Below are positions 1 to 6,628 of a stretch of DNA of 14,260 nucleotides, one piece after another. Both the position numbers and the translations under genes were made by a program. The notes beneath the pieces are model-generated. The model had not been told where the DNA came from. It saw nothing but the letters and a program-made list of their open reading frames with translations, and searched no databases. The DNA comes from Planctomycetota bacterium (GTDB taxonomy: Bacteria > Planctomycetota > Phycisphaerae > WQYP01), in NCBI GenBank assembly GCA_021852225.1, contig JAJZOA010000282.1, positions 1 to 14,260 of the forward strand, read 5' to 3'. Position 1 is the first letter of the stretch. Each line of letters opens with the position of its first letter.

Positions 1-90
1 TTAGCGGTATTCTGTGATGGCCATGTGGAGGCAATCAAAAACGATGGCATGAAGCCTCTGAATATTATTCCCAATCCCGACGCCTACTGA
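1..90 (+). CDS. C-terminal end of a pilin-like (H-X9-DG type) secreted protein, partial
   Basis: Frame 1 is open from the window edge and ends at a TGA at 88-90, giving 29 residues. They contain AVFCDGHVEAIKNDG and finish PNPDAY. The phenylalanine-Cys-Asp-Gly-His-Val-Glu string is typical of the C-terminal part of planctomycete proteins with a type IV prepilin-like N-terminus and a 'processing-associated H-X9-DG' domain (DUF1559-related). Those proteins are exported and of unknown exact role; many copies per genome are usual in Planctomycetota and they often sit beside secreted enzymes. Seen: the motif, the stop, and a terminator 32 nt downstream. Inferred: the family. The N-terminus that would confirm it (prepilin cleavage motif) lies outside the window. 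Confidence 0.6.
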   Translation, partial: LAVFCDGHVEAIKNDGMKPLNIIPNPDAY

Positions 91-121
91 TGGTCGCTAG
101 ATCGGAACAAAAAAATCGCAG

Positions 122-166
122 GCCGCGTGGCATTCGAGAGGTGTCGGATGCCAAACGCGGCTTTTT
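122..166 (+). terminator. Rho-independent terminator after the pilin-like gene
   Basis: The arm GCCGCGTGGCAT (122-133) pairs with ATGCCA (148-153) and CGCGGC (156-161), with a two-base AA bulge, a 14-nt loop and a run of five T at 162-166. It lies 32 nt after the preceding stop codon and separates that gene from the pectinolytic genes. Confidence 0.85.
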
Positions 167-179
167 CATGCCCGATTAT

Positions 180-212
180 TTTACGAAGCTGATGTAAATC
201 CTAAACTGTAAT
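180..212 (+). promoter_or_regulatory. Weak candidate promoter of the pectate lyase-esterase unit
   Basis: TTTACG (180-185) and TAAACT (202-207) are 16 nt apart, each matching the sigma-70 consensus at four of six positions. TGTAAT at 207-212 is a better -10 box but has no good -35 partner. A promoter is expected between the terminator at 166 and the ribosome binding site at 228; which box is used cannot be told by eye. Confidence 0.25.
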
Positions 213-227
213 GGCTGGTGGCTGACC

Positions 228-242
228 GGAGGATTCGCCATT
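228..242 (+). promoter_or_regulatory. Shine-Dalgarno that defines an ATT start codon
   Basis: GGAGGA at 228-233 is a full anti-16S match, followed by six bases (TTCGCC) and then ATT at 240-242, in frame with the large ORF. The first ATG/GTG/TTG-type codon in that frame near the N-terminus is TTG at 279, which has only an AT-rich stretch upstream and would remove the charged part of the signal peptide. The same layout, GGAGGA then AATCGCC then ATG, recurs at 6409-6424, which supports reading 240 as the initiation site. Confidence 0.7.
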
Positions 243-3200
243 AAACTTCGAAACATTCGTCTGAAACAGAATTTTTTATTGACTTTGGCCGCAGCCGCCG
301 TGGGACTTTCACCGCTGGCCAGCACCTTGGCGCTGGCTGCCACTCCACTGGCCATTCCTGACGCACTTGGTTTTGGCGCAAACGCCACGGGCGGCCGCGG
401 CGGCACGGTTCAAGTGGTCACCAATCTTAATGATGCAGGAGCAGGCTCGTTCCGCCAGGCCGTCAGCCAGGCCAATTCAATTGTGGTATTTGATGTCGGT
501 GGGGTCATTAATCTGCAATCTGAACTCGCCATCGCCAGCAATGTCACCATATTCGGGCAGACCGCGCCGGGACAGGGCATTGCCATTCAAGGGGGCACCA
601 ACGGATACAATCTGTCATTGTCCAATTCCACAAATGATATTGTCCAATACCTTCGTGTCCTGCAGGGCGGCCCAAGCACTGTGCAGAAAACCGCCGTGGA
701 CATGTACGGTACGACCAATGCCCTGCTGGATCACGTTTCCATCGAATACGGCCCTTACGACAATATTGATGCCGTGGGAAACGGCAGCACCGGCGGCGAT
801 ATCACCATTCAGAACTCCATTGTGGCCGACCCCATCGCCGCCCAAACCTTCAATATTCATGACCAGACCGGACCGACCAGCTTTTTTAACAATCTCCTGG
901 TCAGCGCGCATAACCGCAATCCAATGGCCAAAGCCGACGCGCAGTTCGTTAATAATGTTATTTATAACTTTGAAGCTGGATATACAGTCGCCGACACAAG
1001 CGGCCATTTTAATCAGGATATCGTCGGCAATTATTTTATCACCGGGCCATCCACCACCAACCCCGGTGATGCCTTCTTCCAGATGGATTCCAACATTAAC
1101 GCCTATGCCAGCGGAAACCTGGAAAACTCCAGCCGCAACGGCGTGTTGAACGGTTCGTCGGTATATCCGACCGGTGTCACATCGGCCAGCACACCGTTCT
1201 ATACAGAGAACGCCAAAACCGCCCTGCAGGCCTTTTCCAATGATGTAGCCAACACTGGCGATTCCCTGCATCTAAATTCCGTTGATGCCCAGGTGCTGGC
1301 TAACGTGCAATCATTAGGTACCAGCGGCAGAATTTTAAACAGCCCTGCGGACACCGACATTTCCAATGCGGGCTTTGGCACATTGCAGGGAGGTTCGCTA
1401 CCCTTGGGCGGACAGTCCGGCTCCGTCCCCATAGCCTGGATTCAGCAGCATGGTCTGACCTCTGCGGATTTCGCCAACCCCGCCGGAGACTACAACAACA
1501 CCGGCTACAACAACATTGAAAAATATGCCGCCGCCATTGCCGGCGAACAGATACAATTGGGCTTCAGCGTATATTGGAGCGGGGCCGACGCGGATAACAC
1601 TTGGAATACCAAAGGAAACTGGTCGACATCCCCAAATTCCCAAGTTGCCTATAACAACACACCCCAGTCATTGGATGATGTCTATTTTGCATCCGGCGCC
1701 ACAGTGACTCTTGGTGCCAATCAGACTGTCAACAGTGTCAACAGCACCTCCGCCGCTGCCGTTACAATTGGTGCCGGCATCCATACGCTGACTGTCGGGT
1801 CCGGCGGAATAAACGCGACCGGAACCGGCGGAATTGTATTTGATTCCGCCCTCATTCTAAATGGCGACATACACGCTTCCGGCAGCAACATCACCATTGG
1901 CAATGGACTGACATTGAACAATGGAAGCGACGAATGGAATACAGGCAGCGGCCATACATTAACCATCAACGGCCCGCTGATCCGCAACAATGCCACCATC
2001 GATTTTGCCACAAGTGGAACGGTCAATGGCAACAGCCTGACCAACAATGCAAACACCGGCATAATTGGCGGTTGGGCCACTTTCAACCAGACCGATTGGG
2101 CCACCGTATCAAACAACAACGTCGTTCCTTACGCCGAATATCTTGATTTTGCCGGCGGTAACACCGTTATCAGCCAGATGAGCGGCTATCACTCCAGTTC
2201 TAATTTCCGTATCACGGCCGCCTCCACCGGAAATGTTGCGATGGCCAACGGCACAACAGATATCAATACACTGCTGGATACCGACACCACCACGGTGCGA
2301 CTGCTGGCTGTGGGCACCGGCCAAACGCTTCGGCTTGGCGCGGCAGGCGGCGTCATGCAGGCGGCCAACGGGCTGGGGCTTGTTATTGGCACAAGCGGTA
2401 CCGCTGGCATGCTTACCGCCGGCGGCCCAACGGATGGGAATCCTGGTGAACTGGTGCTGCTGAATTATTCCACCGCCGCGGCCCTGACCATAAATGCGAA
2501 TATTACGGACAACGGTACGGGCGCGGCCACACTGACGGCAGCGGGTGCCGGCACCATTATTCTTAATGGCACCAATTCTTATTCCGGCGCAACCAACGTG
2601 AATGCAGGCACATTGTTCCTGGGAATCGCTTCGGCGCTGCCTGCGGCAACCGAGTTGAATATCAGTTCCAGCGCTACGCTGGACATAGGCGGCAACAATG
2701 TCACCATTGGCTCGCTGAATGGCACAGGCGCTGTGGATAACAACAGCCCAGCCAATACCGGAAACTACACCCTTACGCTGGGTGGCAATAATTCCGACAG
2801 CACCTTCAATGGAGTCATACAGGATTCCGTGGGAACGCTGTCCGTGATTAAAAATGGCAGCGGTACGCTGACATTGGGGGGCGCAAATACCTTTTCCGGC
2901 GGCCTGACACTGAATGCCGGGACACTGAATCTGAATAATGTTTCCGGGGCGGGCGTGGGAACCATTACTCTTAATGGGGGCACCATGAATGACTCCGGAG
3001 AAATATTAAACAATTTGTATCTGCCAACCGGTAAGACCGGCAATATTGTGTTTGAAAATAACAATTATGCGGTGCTGGGCGGAAACATGGCTGACTCCGG
3101 CACTCTGTCTGGTGGCGGCGTGCTGGACATCAGTGCATTTTATGTGCGAAACCTGATTGGCGGCGACTGGTCCGCATTTACCGGTACGGTTAATCTGATG

Positions 3201-4190
3201 GCCAGCAGGAATGGCACCAATGTCGGTTTTGACGGGGTATCCAACGCGACCGGCGTGATCGGATTTTACCTTAACAATGGCACGCTTGATCTGAATGGAA
3301 CCGCCACGGATTCCATCACATTTTCCTATTTCAACGGCCAGACAGACCATGCACCTTATGGGTATAACGTTGTTCTGGGGGCGTTAACCGGCACGACGGA
3401 AAGCACTTTGGCGGGCACGCAGACAGCTCCAGGCGCGACACTGGACCACGCCCTGAATTATGTGGTGGGCGGGTCGAATACCAGCACCACATTTAACGGC
3501 TCGCTGAATGGGACCAGCGGTTATATCACCAATTTCTATAAAATCGGGACGGGCGCTTTAACGCTAAGCGGCCCGGAGAGCTTTGGCGGAAGGTTGGAAA
3601 TAAACGGCGGAACGCTGGTGATTGACGGCAGCGTTACCAACGCCATGTCTCTAACGGTTGATGCGGCAGGCATCGTGGTGTCCACCGATGAAAGCAACAC
3701 CACGTTTGCCGCCGGCACCGGCGGTGAACTGGCCGGAACTGGCATTATCACGGCGAATGTAACCAATTACGGCGTTATTTCGGCCGGGGATCCGGCCGCA
3801 GGTCCCGCAGGCGAATTGCATATCACGGGTAATCTCGACAATGCCGGCACATTGATGGCCAATTTAGGATCCAAGGGTACCAGCAATCTGCTGGTGATCT
3901 CGGGTAACCTTGCGCTGAATAATACCAGCAAGCTGAATCTGACAGAATTGGCCGGCAGCTATGACGGAAGCAGCTATACGATTGCCACTTTTACCGGCAC
4001 GTTGACCGGCAGATTCAATTCTGTGTCGGGGCTGGCGGCGGATTATCAGCTTGAGTATAGCCCACACAGCATCATGCTTACGCCCACGCCCGAACCGGGT
4101 GAATTAGCGATTACATTTTTGGGGCTTGGGGCGATGGCGCTCCGACGGCGAAGCCGCTTTTGCAACAAACGAGCAAGTGGGCCGTGCTAA
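240..4190 (+). CDS. Surface-anchored pectate lyase-like protein with passenger repeats and PEP-CTERM signal
   Basis: Predicted 1316-residue exported protein. Residues 1-34 form a Sec signal peptide: a basic start (MKLRNIRLKQ), then a hydrophobic, Ala-rich core ending in ALALA. Residues about 35-430 resemble polysaccharide lyase family 1-like pectate lyases: GFGANATGGRGG, VTNLNDAGAGSFRQAV, VVFDVGGVINL, IFGQTAPGQGI, then DHVSIEYGPYDNIDA and HNRNPM, with Arg226 at the usual position of the catalytic Arg. A WSGADADNTWN segment (about 444) opens a long Gly/Asn/Thr-rich beta-helix holding at least three passenger-associated repeats (about 768, 872 and 1101; for example GSGTLTLGGANTFSGG). The end is PEP (1284-1286), a hydrophobic stretch and RRRSR, a PEP-CTERM sorting signal recognised by an exosortase; none is in the window. 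The role is inferred as pectin backbone cleavage at the cell surface. The start is ATT 240 rather than TTG 279 (see the ribosome binding site). There is no C-terminal beta-barrel, so it is not an autotransporter. Confidence 0.85.
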   Translation: MKLRNIRLKQNFLLTLAAAAVGLSPLASTLALAATPLAIPDALGFGANATGGRGGTVQVVTNLNDAGAGSFRQAVSQANSIVVFDVGGVINLQSELAIASNVTIFGQTAPGQGIAIQGGTNGYNLSLSNSTNDIVQYLRVLQGGPSTVQKTAVDMYGTTNALLDHVSIEYGPYDNIDAVGNGSTGGDITIQNSIVADPIAAQTFNIHDQTGPTSFFNNLLVSAHNRNPMAKADAQFVNNVIYNFEAGYTVADTSGHFNQDIVGNYFITGPSTTNPGDAFFQMDSNINAYASGNLENSSRNGVLNGSSVYPTGVTSASTPFYTENAKTALQAFSNDVANTGDSLHLNSVDAQVLANVQSLGTSGRILNSPADTDISNAGFGTLQGGSLPLGGQSGSVPIAWIQQHGLTSADFANPAGDYNNTGYNNIEKYAAAIAGEQIQLGFSVYWSGADADNTWNTKGNWSTSPNSQVAYNNTPQSLDDVYFASGATVTLGANQTVNSVNSTSAAAVTIGAGIHTLTVGSGGINATGTGGIVFDSALILNGDIHASGSNITIGNGLTLNNGSDEWNTGSGHTLTINGPLIRNNATIDFATSGTVNGNSLTNNANTGIIGGWATFNQTDWATVSNNNVVPYAEYLDFAGGNTVISQMSGYHSSSNFRITAASTGNVAMANGTTDINTLLDTDTTTVRLLAVGTGQTLRLGAAGGVMQAANGLGLVIGTSGTAGMLTAGGPTDGNPGELVLLNYSTAAALTINANITDNGTGAATLTAAGAGTIILNGTNSYSGATNVNAGTLFLGIASALPAATELNISSSATLDIGGNNVTIGSLNGTGAVDNNSPANTGNYTLTLGGNNSDSTFNGVIQDSVGTLSVIKNGSGTLTLGGANTFSGGLTLNAGTLNLNNVSGAGVGTITLNGGTMNDSGEILNNLYLPTGKTGNIVFENNNYAVLGGNMADSGTLSGGGVLDISAFYVRNLIGGDWSAFTGTVNLMASRNGTNVGFDGVSNATGVIGFYLNNGTLDLNGTATDSITFSYFNGQTDHAPYGYNVVLGALTGTTESTLAGTQTAPGATLDHALNYVVGGSNTSTTFNGSLNGTSGYITNFYKIGTGALTLSGPESFGGRLEINGGTLVIDGSVTNAMSLTVDAAGIVVSTDESNTTFAAGTGGELAGTGIITANVTNYGVISAGDPAAGPAGELHITGNLDNAGTLMANLGSKGTSNLLVISGNLALNNTSKLNLTELAGSYDGSSYTIATFTGTLTGRFNSVSGLAADYQLEYSPHSIMLTPTPEPGELAITFLGLGAMALRRRSRFCNKRASGPC

Positions 4191-4230
4191 CCCATAGAAA
4201 TGCCGCGTAAATCTTAGCAAGGAAATTTAA

Positions 4231-5565
4231 ATGAACCACATGTCGCAATTCAGCAGGTTTGCAGCAAGCTTTTTGGGGCACCGGTTTGCGGCGGCAGCCG
4301 GCCTTTTACTTGCCCTGAATATGGTTCCCGCGGCGCACGCGGCCCAGTTGACACCCCCGCTGAAATTTCAATTCGGACCGGGTACGACTGTTCCCGGATA
4401 CATCCAGGTTCTTCCCGACACAAAATATACGCCCCGCCGCGGCTACGGTTTTGATCTTGGTTTTAAGGTCAAAGGTGTCAATCGGCACACGCCGCGCGGT
4501 CTGGACGCTCATTTTGTAACCAGCAGGCATCCATTCTTTTTTTCAGTGCGGCTGGCGCCCGGCAATTATAACGTCACCGTCACACTGGGAGATGCCAAAG
4601 CAGCCAGCGTCACAACAGTAAAAGCCGAACAGCGACGTCTGATGTTCCGCCGCATTGTTACCAAACCAGGCCATTTCGTGATCCGCACCTTTACGGTCAA
4701 TACACGTGTGCCGGAAATTTCCACCGGTGGCCGCGTGCGACTGAAAGGTCGCGAAATCGGTTCTCTGGAATGGGATAACAAGTTGACTGTTGAATTCGCC
4801 AATTCCCGTCCCTGCCTGTGCGCCATGAAGATTACCAAATCCCGGCATCCAATAACGGTTTACATTGCCGGAGATTCCACCGACACCGATCAGCGTTTTG
4901 AACCCTGGTGCAGTTGGGGGCAGATGTTCACCCGCTTTTTTGTTCCGCGCCGTGTGGTGGTGGACAACTACGCCGAAGATGGCGAATCCGCCAACAGTTT
5001 TATCGGGGAGCAGCGCTATAAGAAAATAATGAGTCTCATTAAACCCGGCGATTATATGTTGATCGAATTCGGCCACAACGACCAGCATGAACGCGGCCCG
5101 CATGCGGGTCCGAAAAACGAATATCGGCAATCCCTGCTGACCATGATTCATGGTGCCCGCGCCAAAGGTGCCATCCCCGTACTCGTAACCCCCATGGCCC
5201 GCCGCATTTACAAACATGGCAAACAGATTAACACGCTGGACGGCTTTCCCGCCGAAATGCGCCTCATTGCCAAACAGCAGAATGTGCCGCTGATTGACCT
5301 CAACGCCTTAAGCACCACATTTTTTAACGCCCTTGGCGCCGAAAAATCTGCGATTGCCTTTGTGGACCGCACGCATAACGACGACTACGGCGCCTATGAA
5401 ATTGCCAAATGCGTACTGATCGGAATTCGCGCCGACCACCTTGGCCTGGCCAAATTCATCCGTCCCGGAACCGGCCGGTTTAATCCCGCGCATCCGGACA
5501 AAGTGGCTTCTCTGCATCTGGTAAAAGACCCGCAGTATTCCATCAAAAAGCCCTCGGGCTGGTAA
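4231..5565 (+). CDS. Rhamnogalacturonan acetylesterase (CE12 family, SGNH hydrolase)
   Basis: A 444-residue secreted esterase expected to remove acetyl groups from rhamnogalacturonan I. AAGGA lies 7 nt before the ATG; another ATG at 4240 is possible. The signal peptide ends at AHA (about 38). Residues about 40-200 form a beta-sandwich beginning LKFQFGPGTTVPGYIQV, the N-terminal domain usual in bacterial CE12 enzymes. The SGNH blocks follow: block I IAGDST with nucleophile Ser216, block II DGES with Gly251, block III GHND 281-284 with Asn283, and block V DRTH with Asp379 and His382 followed by DYGAYEIA. All catalytic residues are present and the length fits the two-domain form. It follows the pectate lyase gene by 40 nt with no terminator between, so co-transcription is likely. 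The family assignment is firm; substrate specificity is inferred from the family and the neighbour. Confidence 0.92.
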   Translation: MNHMSQFSRFAASFLGHRFAAAAGLLLALNMVPAAHAAQLTPPLKFQFGPGTTVPGYIQVLPDTKYTPRRGYGFDLGFKVKGVNRHTPRGLDAHFVTSRHPFFFSVRLAPGNYNVTVTLGDAKAASVTTVKAEQRRLMFRRIVTKPGHFVIRTFTVNTRVPEISTGGRVRLKGREIGSLEWDNKLTVEFANSRPCLCAMKITKSRHPITVYIAGDSTDTDQRFEPWCSWGQMFTRFFVPRRVVVDNYAEDGESANSFIGEQRYKKIMSLIKPGDYMLIEFGHNDQHERGPHAGPKNEYRQSLLTMIHGARAKGAIPVLVTPMARRIYKHGKQINTLDGFPAEMRLIAKQQNVPLIDLNALSTTFFNALGAEKSAIAFVDRTHNDDYGAYEIAKCVLIGIRADHLGLAKFIRPGTGRFNPAHPDKVASLHLVKDPQYSIKKPSGW

Positions 5566-5571
5566 TATGTG

Positions 5572-5667
5572 TTGGGCGGTCACCAAATCTTGCACCAGCG
5601 TGCGGCGTTGGTCGCGGGCGCTTTCCAGTACCGTGTTGAGCGAACCGCCCAAGTCCGACACCTCCAT
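5572..5667 (-). pseudogene. Truncated coding remnant abutting the esterase 3' end
   Basis: On the - strand 32 codons read as plausible protein (MEVSDLGGSLNTVLE, then SARDQRRTLVQDLVTAQ), helical and charged like the start of a cytoplasmic protein. The frame then runs straight into the antisense of the esterase gene, where it stops making sense, so the remainder seems to be missing. No Shine-Dalgarno precedes the ATG, and a stop lies seven codons upstream of it. It lies 43 nt downstream of the other remnant (5711-6103) in the same orientation, so the two may once have been neighbouring genes. I do not recognise the family. The call rests on amino-acid composition only. Confidence 0.35.
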
Positions 5668-5710
5668 TTTGTTCGGCGGTTTGCATATTTATTGGGAATT
5701 GAGACAGCCT

Positions 5711-6103
5711 TTATTCGTCCACCCCCGCCAATTCATGAGTCATGATAGGAATGACAGCCAGCACATGATACCGGCACTTGCCCGATGGAGCCTTCACGAA
5801 CAGCCGTGGTCTGTGCTGTAGCCAGCCTGGGAAAGTTACCGGTGCGTCATAGGCCGCATTCACAAAGAAAGCGCCTGTTCGCGGGCTTGTGCCAAGGCGC
5901 AGCTGGCGCACGTCAATTGTATTGTCTGTTCATGCGTTGATTTCGTGAATTGTAAAGGCGCTTTCATAAGGGTATAAGTCCAGAGAATGGCCGTCGTGAC
6001 TGACAGAAAGATTGTCACAATGCGCGTTTGGACAACCATCCGAGGGCTTTGCGACTAAACGTACAACACGGCTATGCGCGGGAAACATCGCGGCAGGACG
6101 CAT
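5711..6103 (-). pseudogene. Unrecognised gene interrupted by one in-frame TGA
   Basis: One - strand frame from ATG 6103 to TAA 5711 is open for 130 codons apart from a TGA at 5930-5932. Both sides look like real protein: upstream RLVAKPSDGCPNAHCDNLSV and DLYPYESAFTIHEINA, downstream TDNTIDVRQLRLGTSPRTG, NAAYDAPVTFPGWL and KAPSGKCRYHVLAVIPI, ending AGVDE. The simplest reading is a small soluble protein of about 130 residues inactivated by a CGA- or GGA-to-TGA change. UGA is an ordinary stop codon elsewhere in this window (for example at 88-90 and 10660), so a reassigned code is excluded. No good ribosome binding site is seen before ATG 6103. I do not know the family; the closely spaced Cys and His (PNAHCDN) might suggest a metal site, but that is speculation. 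Confidence 0.45.
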
Positions 6104-6421
6104 GGCGAAGGAATATTTTCAAGGGTTGGGCATCCGGCAATTTGCTTTTTTGGCGATTATTACCACGAGTATGCGGCAATGAGAGGGGCCGGGTTTGAAG
6201 ATACGTTAAGAGCCGCCACAAATCTGGAATGACGGCAACAAAAATCGCTATTGGTCGTTCCTTATTGTGAGCGCGGAAAGAAAAACTGGAGGACCGACGT
6301 CCGCGGGTAAATCGGGTCAATGCAATTCCCGGTTTGAAGTTTTATAGCCAAGGATCTGCTCGCGACTGATTTGCTGGAATAATCCGTGCAAACCGGCAGG
6401 AAAGTCCCGGAGGAAATCGCC
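6104..6421. other. Stretch without a supported gene
   Basis: Short frames exist on both strands, but none has a ribosome binding site together with convincing protein-like composition. On the - strand about 6317-6600, two frames each look partly coding (a Pro-rich piece SEPVSPSPPAQPVENPAQ, and in another frame LKVVIIDARHGDFLRDF), which could be a further decayed fragment with a frameshift. I regard it as intergenic with possible remnants. Confidence 0.4.
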
Positions 6422-6559
6422 ATGCCTGGCGTCAATAATGACGACCTTCAGCGCAGTCTGGCGCATCCGCGGGAGTCCAACATTGTGCCGGGTTTTCAAC
6501 AGGTTGTGCGGGCGGAGATGGCGATACCGGTTCAGACGGCGTATCACGGGCGTGCATGA
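6422..6559 (+). CDS. Small ORF (45 aa) with strong ribosome binding site, possible leader peptide
   Basis: ATG 6422 is preceded by GGAGGA (6409-6414) at 7-nt spacing, one of the best Shine-Dalgarno sites in the window. The 45-residue product begins MPGVNNDDLQRSLAHPRESN and ends QTAYHGRA before TGA 6557-6559. It has no signal peptide, membrane segment or known motif. It ends 69 nt before the start of the 477-aa secreted protein gene, so it could be a short upstream gene or a translated leader. It could also be a chance frame opposite decayed - strand sequence. The function is unknown. Confidence 0.35.
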   Translation: MPGVNNDDLQRSLAHPRESNIVPGFQQVVRAEMAIPVQTAYHGRA

Positions 6560-6628
6560 TCACTTCCCGATTTCGGTTGGTGATACGCGGACTACGCATT
6601 TTGGTCGTATGAGGTGACAGGAACAGAT

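Noticed and set aside
240..4190. Type V autotransporter, suggested by passenger-associated repeats.
   Set aside because: The C-terminus is a short PEP-CTERM signal, with no room for a 250-300 residue beta-barrel.
4543..5217. Long - strand frame (224 codons) inside the esterase gene.
   Set aside because: It is antisense to a gene with complete SGNH motifs and has low-quality composition; it is a shadow frame.
5567..5821. 84-codon + strand frame after the esterase gene.
   Set aside because: It has no ribosome binding site, poor composition, and overlaps the protein-like - strand remnants.
5930..5932. TGA as a selenocysteine codon or reassigned codon.
   Set aside because: UGA is used as a normal stop elsewhere in the window, no SECIS-like hairpin is evident immediately after it, and the context does not resemble a redox site. 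A nonsense mutation is simpler.
6400..6424. AGGAAAGTCCCGG resembles the conserved start of the bacterial RNase P RNA core (GGAAAGTCCGGGCT), and GCAAACC nearby resembles a c-di-GMP riboswitch core.
   Set aside because: None of the other conserved RNase P blocks follows, and the GAAA tetraloop stem and GGGACGC block of the riboswitch are absent. The stretch is better explained as a ribosome binding site region.
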